From: Azolla pinnata | Lineage: Eukaryota; Streptophyta; Polypodiopsida; Salviniales; Salviniaceae | NCBI GenBank assembly: GCA_037176905.1 | Contig: JBBBWG010028832.1 | Coordinates: 4,886 to 48,893, forward strand | Length of the DNA stretch: 44,008 bases | Reading direction: 5' to 3' | Shown here: one piece after another, positions 22,501 to 33,392 of the stretch | Layout: each line of letters opens with the position of its first letter | How positions within the stretch are numbered: the stretch's first letter is position 1 | The notes under the pieces: model-generated | What the model was told of the DNA's origin: nothing | What the model saw: only the letters and a program-made list of their open reading frames with translations | The model's database searches: none | Position numbers and translations under genes: made by a program

Positions 22501-25423
22501 TCCCTTACTGGTTCTGCTGTGTTCCCCGAAGAACTGCCAGTGAATCGCGGGCGGCCTCTCGTGTATTTGTCTGGACGTAAACTGTAATATTAGAAGGCAG
22601 AAAAAAGGCCGATTTGCACAACTGGAAGCAATCTAAGCGTTTTCCCCATCCATCGGTCGTGAGTTGTTCCACTGTTTGCGCAAACATTGATGCGATCACG
22701 AGCTCATACATCTGTTATTGCCATCTCTATGAGCATGCAATTCTGATGATGATTATTACCGTGGGCTTAGAGCAAGATGGCCTTTGAGTAGATCTTGCCA
22801 GATAAAGATCAGCTTCGAGATCAGCAGCTTGCAGGATGAACGCAGCAGGTATGTACTGTTCAGTAGCTTACTCTATGCTTACTTCAAACTTCAAGGTGCA
22901 CCGACGACAGGAGCTGAGCAGACGATCACAACTACATATGAATCACAGGTCTACGATCGAATTCTCCAATCGCGTCATGCACGTCAACAAGCAGTTGTTG
23001 TCCCATCGGCATCATCATCATCATCATCATCATCATCACTATTATCATTATGATGCTGTTCCGAGTTCAAGATCTGACAAATCATTCCCCACAAGGCCTC
23101 GACAAAAAGATCTCCATGCCATCCACCCACCATCCGCATCGAATCGAAATCAAATCAAGTTACGATCGGATCGTTTTTGTGTAGCCCTTTGCTCTTGACA
23201 GAACAACTTCCTAATCTCGGATCTCGAACAAAACCTCTGGACAAAGCCTGAGAAAGCCGCGAAGAGGAGCATCCAGCCTCTGCCTCCTGCTCAGCTCTAT
23301 CGATGGAGCTCCACAGTCCAAAGGTTTGATCGATTGTCTGTCTTGTCATGGAAAGGAACCGCAGATCTAAGTTCAAGCCACCGAGTGCTTGATCTTGCGA
23401 AATGGCCATCGGAAAAGCTCCAGGACCATTGACGATCGACTAAATGCATAACAAAGCATGCAACAGTATCAGCTGTTGAGATGATGAACAATAGCAAGAA
23501 ACCATAGAAGCTTGAACAAAGGGGTCCATGTTCTCGAGAGTGACGAGCAATTTGGCCAAGTGCATTTCTTAATGTTAAACTCAGAATTGCTGATGATGAA
23601 TCCAACATTATCTATTAAGAAAAGACTACAAATCGTTCTATTTCTAGTTAGTGAGTGGCGACACTCATCATCATCATCAATTCGTGAACAAGGCTCCGAT
23701 CGAAAGCATGTATTTCTTTTGCTTCTAACCGAGTGGAGAAGATGCTTCATGCTTCGAGACACTACGAAAAAACATATTATTTCGGTTGCGTATGGCCCAA
23801 GTAAAATCGGAATGAATCGTGTCATAAAAGAAAAGGAACCAAGCAAGACTTTTTGAGGCCCATAAAATCAGACTTGGAAAAAAAAAATCAATCCAAGGAA
23901 GAGGTTTAGCATTGGACTGAATCAATTTCATTTGCGCAATCGACTCATCACTTCACTGATAATTATCCATTGGATGGTAATTTCAATTTCCACAAAATTT
24001 GAGCATTGATTGAACTTTTGTCAATTCCGGCCGTTAGATCTGCAGTAAATTTTCTGAGCAAAACCAAAAGTCACCGTTTTCTGATTAACATGATCATGTC
24101 ATGTAGTTGGTTGCATAGTGATGGATCGCGTGATCATGTCACGAAGTTAGACAATGCATCCATGCATCAACTACATCATCAAACAAGTAGTGCAAAGAAG
24201 CTCAAAACAGAAGATTTGGATGATCAGAAACTAGCATGTGATCATGGGCTCTCTGGAAAAAAAACCCTTTTGACTGTTAAAACAGTGAGATGCGCTTCCG
24301 ATCCGCCATGTCGAGAAGGATCTGAGCCATGTCCCTGTTGATGCAAACAAAACAAGGCAAGAAGAAGTGATGGCACTGCACATCAGACCATTGAGCTTTG
24401 AATGTCTCAGTAGGGGGCCAAACCAGCAAACAAAAAAGAGCATCAGATCTGAGCTTGGGCCTGAGACTGTTTGAAAGCTTGAAGCATGATGGATGCCCCA
24501 AGGATGGAAAAGGAAGCTGATATTATTCAATGCTATGGTGGTACAAGTGTTACTGTATATAGTAGCATTGATGGTGACACAACTGGCAGCTGAATTTTCA
24601 TTCGCATCCTATCAGGATACATGGATATGGATCCTGCAGCAGATAACTAACCAGAGTAAAATTCTCTGTTTTGTCAAAAAACACAAAGAATGGCATCCTG
24701 TTATGAAGTTCTTGATCACACAAGAGATGACATGTAAGATCTCAGACATCTACAATGCAGGTCAATGCTGGGTCTAGTCCAATGCAGGTAATGCTGGCTC
24801 TAGCCCAATAGAAGTAATGCTGGGCCTTATCACCACACCACCTGAACCATAGGCCCCACACAAGTCTTCTTGTAAATAATGGATCACGGCAAAATTACCG
24901 TATGCTTGGATTCAAAAGCTATTCAAAAGATACTTACTTGCATTCAAAAACCTTTTGTCGGTGAATGCTCAAAGAAGTTATCCTTTCGTAGCTCCTACAG
25001 TAGAATTCATTGCATCACATGCAAAAACGACAATGAGGAAGCATATCCAGCTACAAATCGTAAGTGGAAAGCAAACTCTAGCGTGCTGATCTACAGTACA
25101 ACCATATCGTTTTATGCCGTCAAAGTCATCTGTTACATGGTGCACATGTTATAATGAGCATCCGTTGATTTCCAACGACATGACATTTCATCGAAGCTTT
25201 TTGATACATCTCACCACGATCCCGTAAAATACCCTAAACACTTGGGTGAGTTAACGTTTGTTTTAGGCATAATCAACAGCATAAGTTGAAGGTTCTATCT
25301 TAGAAACAACCATCATCACAATATTTCGTTAAGGTACACGGAAAGCCTGACAATCTTACATGCAAAAAGACTAAATCTTCAAGCTATTTATTTCAACTGG
25401 TGTGGTATATAATGTATACAATT
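22501..25423. other. Intergenic, no supported gene
   Basis: Short open frames on both strands (up to ~125 codons) overlap one another and lack family features. Small repeats are present: a CAT trinucleotide run near 23009-23036, and three copies of a ~26-bp unit containing AATGCAGGT-AATGCTGG-TCTAG-CC near 24755-24825. A non-coding transcript cannot be excluded. Confidence 0.5.
24755..24825. repeat. Three-copy ~26-bp tandem repeat
   Basis: Three adjacent units begin AATGCAGGTCAATGC, AATGCAGGTAATGC and AATAGAAGTAATGC, each followed by TGG-C/T and CTAG-CC or a variant. Confidence 0.8.
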
Positions 25424-26547
25424 TCAACTCTTCAGTTCAGAACCTTGGTTGGATGTTGAGGATTGTAAAGGAAGCACACTCTCCAGTGGAGCAGGTGCAC
25501 TCTGGTTCACTTGTTTTTTCGATATCCCAAACATCTGTACAATAAGAGAAATACAAAAAAACATCATTTCTCACAGAAAAATAATAAGATAATATCTATG
25601 AATCAGATAACAAATAAGACATAGGGGGAACCTTCTGCCTATGAGAAATACTAAAAGCTTTTAACAAATCTAGGTATGTTAGCCTGATAAACACGGTAGT
25701 AAGCTTATGCAAGAAGAAATAGATTAGACATTATGCAACAAGAAATGTCAGGGCAACATAGCAGTGATAAACAATAAGGTTGTGAATTTTATGCAGCACC
25801 ATATGAACGGGGTGAAAGCATGGAATGTAGACACTGAATTTAACTAAGGAATTCCTATCAATTTGGTTGCATGGTAGCTACTACCTAAATATCTTCAAAT
25901 CTTATACTAACTAATATTACTGATGCTAAATTTTGTCCAACTTAGTCGCAACATTAAAATTTGGACAACTAACCCCCTCAGATATAGTTAGCATTGACGT
26001 CACCAAACCTTAACATGGTTCATTTTGGGCCAGAAACTATATTCCTTGAAGCATATATTGTGTGGATCATTTACAGTATACTTTTTATCTTTTATCCACC
26101 ACCAAAGAAATTGAGATTATTTATCAACAAAGGACGGCTATTTTTTGAGGATTTCAGAGCCCTACAGACATTACTCACGACAGAGTATTTTCAAAAACTT
26201 TCCCCAAAGCTACAGCAAAAGAAGAGATGCATATAAAAGTCACCAAAACTACTCCAAATTAATTGTGAACGCAGTTATACTCTTAATATTTACACGCTAT
26301 AAAACCTGCTCGAAATTTTACTTGTTACTTACTATCTGAGTGCTTACTAGGTTCTCCATGGCATAAGAGAGCATAGGATCACGCAGGAAATTTTTTTCCA
26401 ACAAAAGACACATAAACGGCGCATAAAAATATAGAAAAACTGAATTAATTTGCACAACGGATTCCTTTTTTGCTAGAAATCATGGAAACCCATCAAAAGA
26501 CAACACAATTGACAATCCAAGTGAAGCCTTTTTTGAGAAGAAAGGAT

Positions 26548-26589
<42 letters not shown>

Positions 26590-26917
26590 AGCACATACAT
26601 ACATACTTATGTATCGTCAATCTTTTCTACTCGAAGTAAGCCATAGTCTGAAGCCTAATTGTTCAACGTTTTCGTAGTTTTCCTTGATCATACACATACA
26701 AGACAGATAGATGCATACATAGATATCTGAATAAAGGAGTCGGTACCTTTTGGAGGCTATTCTTCAAGCAGGACTGGTGTTCTTCCATGGAAGCATGGAG
26801 GAACTCATGGATGTGATTCTTCACGTCTTGGAGGAAGGAAGCGTCGTCCGACTTGTGTTTCCTGCAGGAAGGCCGATCATGAACAGAGCTGGAAGCAGAA
26901 GGAGGAGGAGGATCCAT
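25424..26917 (-). CDS. Small two-exon protein of unknown function, 93 aa
   Basis: Exon 1 is 26917-26747 and exon 2 is 25534-25424 (TGA), with a GTACCG donor, a TACAG acceptor and phase 0. The protein opens MDPPPPSASS. It then carries an amphipathic segment, DDASFLQDVKNHIHEFLHAS followed by MEEHQSCLKNSLQK, and continues in exon 2 with MFGISKKQ and a polar tail ending LPLQSS...ELKS. No signal peptide or membrane span is visible. The layout (short disordered head, one helical hairpin-like core, polar tail) and the clean splice support a real gene, but I cannot name the family with confidence. An in-frame upstream extension to 27208 crosses a GAT-type repeat and is probably leader. Confidence 0.68.
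25535..26746 (-). other. Intron of the 93-aa gene, with an AC microsatellite
   Basis: The 1.2-kb intron is AT-rich and includes an (AC)n run near 26553-26585. No other gene is supported. Confidence 0.65.
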
Positions 26918-27055
26918 TGGGGGCGGGGGGGAACAGGGGAATCGTGTCTCTGTTCTCTCACTCCAACTTTTGATAATTACTAGAATGCCCTCCCTAATTT
27001 TCCTTAACAAAATTTGCATGAAAAGAAAACACAAAAGAAACTCAAAGTCAACCTC

Positions 27056-27180
27056 TAATGATGATGATGTTGATGATGATGTTGATGGTGATGATGTTGA
27101 TGATGCTGATGGTGATGATGCTGATGATGCTGATGGTGCTGATGGTGCTGATGATGATGATGGTGGTGGTGGTGGTGGTA
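27056..27180. repeat. Imperfect GAT/GTT/GCT trinucleotide tract
   Basis: About 125 bases of GATGAT with interspersed GTT, GCT and GGT units, ending in GGT repeats. It lies 140-260 bases upstream of the 93-aa gene start; on that gene's sense strand it reads CAT/CAA/CAG. Confidence 0.9.
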
Positions 27181-27764
27181 TGGTAAGCTCGATCGATCCA
27201 AAAGCCATCGAAGAAAACTGATGGGGAGCTCTGATCTGAATCTTTCGTCCGACATGTTGTGATCGAAACTGCTACTCAAATTCCGTCCGATTCTTGATAA
27301 CAAGATCATACCCCGACATGTCCCGAGTTCATAAAGATGCCATTTTGCAATATATGGGGGTGGGGAACAGCTTCGAAATGGCCAGAAATGCACTCATATA
27401 CCACGTAATGATGATGGCCACAAATTCTGTTGAAATTCTAGCAGGCACATTCACTGCAGACTTGTGCTACCGACATTCAATCGTAATCAATCCATTGCAG
27501 AAGCACCGTGGCGATTTCACTCCTAGCGAGGAGGGAATCGTGTCGAGCATCTCAGGCCATACGGAGAATATTTTGGAGCTTATTTGGCTTCGTGTTCCTC
27601 AAAGATGAGAACATTCTCTCCATGCTCGCATTTCGATCCGCATCAAGATGCGAATCCGCGATCGAAACTGTTGAATTCGACATTTTCAACGGTTTCCATT
27701 GTCGATCCGTATTCCCGTGGCTCCACGGCCCAGCAATTTGTACAATATAACCGCGTACACATCT

Positions 27765-30700
27765 TTACGATGAGGATGTTCTTCTGTATTCCGACGAGAA
27801 ACTGTAGGTCAAAACGCTTCGATACGCATCGATCTGCACACCCTGCTGTGATTTGTCGGCACAAGCATATTTCACTTCCATTGCATCCATCGCCTTTGCA
27901 TCCTCCTGCAAGCCAGCAGACGCAAATACGTTCGCGATAAGAACATACGCTGCGCCGAAGCCGCGGTCTAGCTGAACAAGCTGATCGAAAGCCAATCTCC
28001 CAAGCTCCACATTCCCCCATTTCGCGCAGACGCTCAAGAGCACCAGCCAGATTTCAGGGAAATCCGAAGACGGCATCGCCTTGATCACAGACACCGCTTC
28101 ATCGAAATACCCAGCACATCCAAAGGCGATTACCATGCATGCATGGTGCCCTAGCTTAGGAGTAATGCTGTGTTCACTGCTCATATTGCCGAAAAGCATT
28201 CGGACCTCATCCAATAAGCCTGCATGCCCACACGCACTCAGTACGGAAAGGAAGGTGATTTCATCCCCACGTACACCCTCGACAAGCATACATTGGAAAC
28301 AATCAAAAGCTTCCTGGCCTTGCCCTCGTTCCGCATACCCAGCAATCAATGTGTTCCAAGACGTTACATCTCGAATGGGAAGCTCTTCGAGCACTTCCAA
28401 CGCTCTTGCAATCACACCGCACTTGACATACATATCCGCCAACGCGTTGCCGAGCACGATGTCCTCCTCCAGCAAGGTCCTCGCAATTTCATCGTGGGTT
28501 TCTATTCCCTTGTCTATGGCTCCCATACACGCGCACGCCTTCAAGACGCAAATATGGGTTATCACATCTGAAGCGATGCCTTCACCCCGCATCTTTTCAA
28601 GACACTCTAGCACTTCTTGGAAATGTCCATATTGGCTATACCCCGAGATCAGTGCATTCCAGGTGATCACATCTCGTGCCGGCAGTCCTTCAAGCAGCTC
28701 TTGTGCTTTCGAAAATGCACCACATTTGGCATACATGTCAACCAAAGCATTGCCGAGCACCAGATCCTTTTCGTGCAGGTCCCCACCCAAAATCTGTTCA
28801 TGAATTTCCCTTCCTTTATCTATATCTCCGGCGCTTGCGCATGCCTTCAACGTGCAAGTAAAGGTGACTGCATCTGGGCAAAGGCCCTCACTTTGCATTC
28901 GCTCCAAACAGCTAATCGCCTCACAAACTGCCCCATGTTGGGCATACCCACCAATGAGCACGTTCCAAGTGATTAAATCTCGAGCAGGTAGCGCTTCAAA
29001 AACATTCCGAGCTTTTGCAAACACCCCACATTTTATGTACATGTCGACCAACGCATTGCCAATCGCAATATCTTTCTCCAGCCAGTTCTTATTCATAACT
29101 TCATGATGAATCGCTTCCCCTTTATCTATAGCACCTGTATTTCCACAGGTCTTCAAGATGCATATTAAGGTAACAGGATCTGCAGATATGCCCGCCCTCT
29201 GCATTTGTTTGAAGCAGCTCCACACCTCATTACATCGATCATGCTGGGCATACCCCGTGATTAATGCATTCCAAGAGACTACACCTGGAGCTGGAAGTCG
29301 TTCAAGCACGTCTTTTGCTTTCACAAGAGCACCACATTTGGCATACATATCTACTAATGCAGTGCCAAGCACGATGTCGTTTGCCAACAAGCCCTTGCTC
29401 ACAATCATATCATGAACTTGTTTACCCTTTTCTATATCTTTTTTATTGCTACAAGCCTTTAAGATGCAAACATAGATGACTGCATCTGGAGAAAAGCCCT
29501 CCCTCTGCATTTGTTCAAAACAATCTATCACCTGATGACTTTGCCCTTGCTGAATATACCCTGAAATTAACACAGACCAGGACGTCACATTCCGGACAGG
29601 GAGCTCTTCCAATACTTGTCGTGCTTTGGAAACAAGACCACATTGGACGTACATATCCACCAACGCAGAACCAAGCATAGGATCATTGTCCAGCAATCCC
29701 TTGTTCTTGATCTGCTTATGGAGTTCTTCGCCATTGCATATAGATTTTGTAATTCCACAAGCCTTCAAGATGCAAACATATGTCACTGCATCTGGAGAGA
29801 GGCCCTCATTTTGCATTTGCTCAAGACAATCCAATGCTTCATAACCTTGCCCCTGATGGATGTAACCAGTTATAATCGCACACCAAGATACTGCATTACG
29901 AAGAGGAAGCCCATTGAGCACTTCCCGTGCTTTGGCAAGGTTGCCACATTTGCAATACATATCCACCAAGGCATTACCTAATGCGATATCCTTTTGTAAC
30001 AAGCCACAAACGACAATGGTCTTGTGAATTTGTGCACCTTTGTGAATAGACCCTGTACTCCCACAAGCCTTCAAGATGCAAATGAATGTTACTCTGTCTG
30101 GAGAGAAGCCCCAAGTCTGCATTGATTCAAAACAGTTCAGAGCATCAAAACCTTTTCCATGTTGGACATAACCTGCAATGAGCGCATTCCATGATGCTAC
30201 GTTGCAGATGGGCAGCTGTCTAAGCACAAGTGCCGCACTATCTGTCATACCACATCTGGCATACATGTCTATCAAAGAATTGCCGAGCACAATCTCCTTC
30301 ATCAACAAACCCCTACAGACAAGCTCGCCATGAATTTGTACACCCTTCTCTATCGCTTGTATACTACCACAAGCGTTCAAGCTACTAATGAATGTGACGG
30401 TATCAGGCAATAAACCCTCTTTCAACATTGATTCGTACATGTTCAGAGCTTCGTGACCTTCTCCTTGCTGGGCATAACCTGAAATTAACGCATTCCAACA
30501 CACCACGTCATGATGAGGAAGCTCTTGGAGAACTTGCAGTGCTTTCACAAGGGCACCACATTTCGCATACATGTCGACCAAAGCAGAGCCAAGAACCACA
30601 TTTTTCTCACAATGTAGCAAGCCACAGTTATCGATCTCACCATGGATTTCCTGACCTTTTTCGATACATCCGATGCTCCCACATGCCCTCAGGACAGAGA

Positions 30701-31067
30701 CGAAGGTTACCTGATCAGGTGCGAAGTGCATGCTTTGCATTCGTTCGAAAGAATCCAGTGCCTCGTGAGCTCTTCCCTGTTGGATGTACCCGGAGATGAG
30801 CGCGTTCCAGGAGACAGTGCTTTGAAGGGGAAGCTCATCGAGCACATCAGCCGCTTTGGCAAGCATGCCACATCGAGCATACATGGTGATAAGCGCATTG
30901 CCGAGGTATGGGCATCGGTGAAGAAGCCCTGTTTGGAGGATGTGGCGATGGAGGGTAGACCCAGTGCAAAGGTCTTTCGCCCTAGCACAATCTTTGAGAA
31001 GGGCCAGGAAGGGCGGAAGCTTGGCTAGGGAGGATGGAGCAGCTGGCGATGGTGATGGGCAGGGCAT
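27765..31067 (-). CDS. PLS-class PPR protein with E1-like tail, 1100 aa, intronless
   Basis: One open frame of tandem PLS-type PPR motifs. It opens with an L-S pair (PPFLALLKDCARAKD, LGNALITMYARCG), followed by nine P-L-S rounds. P motifs read VSWNALISGYxQQGxxxEAL and S motifs read LGNALVDMYAKCG. The tail is L2-S2-E1-like (FLSVLSACGHAGL, WLVLLSVCAKWGN, YVLIANVFASAG). It continues with an unrelated-looking ~35-residue polar extension ending SSEYRRTSSS instead of E+ or DYW. The likely role is organelle RNA recognition for editing with a deaminase in trans (family knowledge). The first ATG is 31067; an upstream in-frame GTG at 31082 is not a credible plant start. About 20 Pro/Ser/Ala-rich residues precede the first motif and may form a weak transit peptide. 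Repeats are strikingly uniform compared with PPR gene 1. Confidence 0.93.
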   Translation of the reverse strand: MPCPSPSPAAPSSLAKLPPFLALLKDCARAKDLCTGSTLHRHILQTGLLHRCPYLGNALITMYARCGMLAKAADVLDELPLQSTVSWNALISGYIQQGRAHEALDSFERMQSMHFAPDQVTFVSVLRACGSIGCIEKGQEIHGEIDNCGLLHCEKNVVLGSALVDMYAKCGALVKALQVLQELPHHDVVCWNALISGYAQQGEGHEALNMYESMLKEGLLPDTVTFISSLNACGSIQAIEKGVQIHGELVCRGLLMKEIVLGNSLIDMYARCGMTDSAALVLRQLPICNVASWNALIAGYVQHGKGFDALNCFESMQTWGFSPDRVTFICILKACGSTGSIHKGAQIHKTIVVCGLLQKDIALGNALVDMYCKCGNLAKAREVLNGLPLRNAVSWCAIITGYIHQGQGYEALDCLEQMQNEGLSPDAVTYVCILKACGITKSICNGEELHKQIKNKGLLDNDPMLGSALVDMYVQCGLVSKARQVLEELPVRNVTSWSVLISGYIQQGQSHQVIDCFEQMQREGFSPDAVIYVCILKACSNKKDIEKGKQVHDMIVSKGLLANDIVLGTALVDMYAKCGALVKAKDVLERLPAPGVVSWNALITGYAQHDRCNEVWSCFKQMQRAGISADPVTLICILKTCGNTGAIDKGEAIHHEVMNKNWLEKDIAIGNALVDMYIKCGVFAKARNVFEALPARDLITWNVLIGGYAQHGAVCEAISCLERMQSEGLCPDAVTFTCTLKACASAGDIDKGREIHEQILGGDLHEKDLVLGNALVDMYAKCGAFSKAQELLEGLPARDVITWNALISGYSQYGHFQEVLECLEKMRGEGIASDVITHICVLKACACMGAIDKGIETHDEIARTLLEEDIVLGNALADMYVKCGVIARALEVLEELPIRDVTSWNTLIAGYAERGQGQEAFDCFQCMLVEGVRGDEITFLSVLSACGHAGLLDEVRMLFGNMSSEHSITPKLGHHACMVIAFGCAGYFDEAVSVIKAMPSSDFPEIWLVLLSVCAKWGNVELGRLAFDQLVQLDRGFGAAYVLIANVFASAGLQEDAKAMDAMEVKYACADKSQQGVQIDAYRSVLTYSFSSEYRRTSSS

Positions 31068-31084
31068 CAAACTGTTCAGCACTG

Positions 31085-31781
31085 CTTCTCTTCAACAAAT
31101 CAATCTGACTGGCTGCTTGCGTAAGGCTACAAATCAACAGACTGCTATAGATACAGCCATGAACCATAGCTCCGGGTTAGCAAAACCCTGAACAGAGCAT
31201 TTCTGCAGGAATCATGAAGCTCACAACGTTCCATGAGCTGCCAGAAATCCGCCCTTGCTGCAGGGAACAGATGGAATCTCGGCTCCCTGCTGTAAAGCCA
31301 AACCACCTTGACAAAAACCACTGCGTTTCAACAGATGAATCTGAATGGCTGCTATCAGAAGGCTAGTAGAAGTCAACAGACTGCTATAAATACACCATGA
31401 AGCATAGCCCCTGAACAGAGCTTTCCGCAGGAATCATGAAGCTCACAACATTCCATGAGCTGCCAGAGATGCCGCCTTGCTGCTGGTAACAGATAGAATC
31501 TCAGCTCCCTGCTGCTGTAAAGCCAAGCCATCTTCACAAAAGCCGCTTCTTTTCAACAGATGAATCCGAATGGCTGCTATCAGAAGGCAAGAAATCAACA
31601 GACTGCTATGAAATACGGCCATGAATCGCAGCTCCGGGTTAGCAACACCCTGAACAGAGCTTTCCACAGGAATCATGAAGCTCACAACATTCCAGGAGCT
31701 GCCAGAAAGCCGCCCTTGCTGCAGGGAACAGATGGAATCTCAGCACCCTGCTGTAAAGCCAAATCACCTTCAGAAAAACCA
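31085..31781. repeat. Three tandem ~230-bp copies abutting the PPR gene 2 start
   Basis: Marker word TTCAACA falls at 31091, 31327 and 31552 (periods 236 and 225). Shared blocks include TCAACAGACTGCTAT, CTGAACAGAGC-TTTC, CAGGAATCATGAAGCTCACA, GAGCTGCCAGA and CCTGCTGTAAAGCCAA. The first copy begins about 18 bases upstream of the ATG at 31067, so the repeat forms the leader or promoter of PPR gene 2. Confidence 0.92.
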
Positions 31782-32170
31782 GCAATCTGCATGGCTTCTC
31801 GGACTGTGGATGGATCAAAATGGAAAACCATCATTGATCAGAGAACCAGTCGGTGAAACACAGAACCGTCCTGGCTCTTACTTGGTCCGATATCCATCAA
31901 TCCGAGACAAAGCAAATCTCTGCTTTTGTAAAATCATAGCACTGCTTCGGCATAGAAACAGTTGGAGGACCGTTTTATCAAAAAGGGGTTTTTCAGACTT
32001 CAGGGAATTAAAACAGGAAGCCTCTTGTATGGAATCCCAGGTTCCATAAAGAAAACAATGAAAAACATGCACAAACTCCGAAATTTCGCATAGCGTTTTC
32101 ATTCAATCTACTCGTGGATAATCTAGATTCCAATGTACGTGCAAAAACCAGGATTTCCATAGCTTTCTGC

Positions 32171-32801
32171 TGTAGTTGGAAGGGCTCTCCAGATGCTGGC
32201 AAACATCAGCATTTGTGTAATTTCAGACAACGAGCTCACAATGACTATGCATTTTCCTCTAAGTTATTCTGACATGTTACTCAGAGTAACATTTAGTTAT
32301 ATAGTTCCAGTTATACTCGAAAGGAAGCCTCGTATAACAAAACTTATTCCATTTTTACATCAGATTCACATTTTCCCCATTGCGCTTCATATCCTCCTTT
32401 CCGTATAGATATCACGATTCTATTCATAAGAACAAGGCACGATTCGACTGGTAGTTGGTTTCCATACTCTTGCTCAGCACATTCTGTAGTTGGTAAGGCT
32501 CTTTGGAGATGCCAAACATCAACATTTGTGTAATTTGTCATGTATTCAGACAATGAGCTCACAGTAGCTATGCATGTTCCTCAAAGCTATTCTGACCTGA
32601 CATGTGTCCCCATGGTTGCTCAGAAAAACATATAGTTATAGTTCCAGTTATACTCGAAAGGAAGCCTCATACCAGAAAGCTTATTCCATTTTTACATCAA
32701 ATTGACATTTTCTCCATCGCTATTGAACAGCCTGCTAACAAATTTATTCATAAGAACGAGGCATGATTTGACCGGTAGTTGGTTTCCAAAATCTTGCTCA
32801 C
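32171..32801. repeat. Tandem duplication, ~314-bp unit, two copies
   Basis: Copies begin with TGTAGTTGG at 32171 and 32485. Both contain AACATCA-CATTTGTGTAATTT, CCAGTTATACTCGAAAGGAAG, TTATTCCATTTTTACATCA and GGTAGTTGGTTTCCA. Copy 2 has several insertions. No conserved frame was seen. Confidence 0.9.
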
Positions 32802-33392
32802 CAGATGCTGGGCGCTAGCTTATACAATGCAAATTGAGCTTTTTCTCTTGTGCTTGCCTGCGTTGCTCATATCCGATGAGCTGAGTTCTGACCTTACTTG
32901 CTATCACCCAATCAGTGTCATGGGAGCTAGTAGCACAATTTTACAAATGCGTATTCACTTAATTGATGAGCTGTAATGTACATACAGGCTAAAGTTGAAC
33001 CACAACCAGCAAAATGCAATCCAGCTGAATGCTTTGAAGTTATGGCACACTCTTTCCTAACATGGCACAATGTGCATGCTTCCATCTTTTCTGTATAGGT
33101 CAAACTTCGCCACGCTGCATGCATTTTCCCCATTGTAAAAAGCTGTATTAAAAAATTTTCCATGATATTCCAGCAGTTAGAGCACTTGATGGAATTTGGT
33201 AAACACCCCATTGCACCCCTGAAACTGTCAAGCCCAGTCAGTGTCTTTTTCTTTTATCCATTTAAAAAGGAATTGGGCGACATAGAAGAGGGAAAAATAT
33301 ACAAAATATGCACTTCAGGGAATCCTAGAATTTCGAAGCCAAAAAAGAGGATTTCTCAGGTTTTCCAAATTAGGTGTGTTGGATTTCCAAAG
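32802..33392. other. Spacer upstream of the kinase 3' end
   Basis: About 590 bases with no supported gene. It presumably includes the 3' untranslated region of the NEK gene, which is read leftward. Confidence 0.5.

Noticed and set aside
26663-27208. 181-codon minus frame starting MAFGSIELT with a Pro/Ser-rich head
   Set aside because: Its head reads the GAT-type repeat and its tail reads the intron; only the part from 26917 to 26747 is used in the two-exon gene.
28081-31028. Plus-strand frames of 60-240 codons opposite PPR gene 2
   Set aside because: Antisense shadows of a repetitive coding region.
31068-31082. Upstream GTG start for PPR gene 2
   Set aside because: Non-ATG initiation is not expected; ATG 31067 gives a complete protein.
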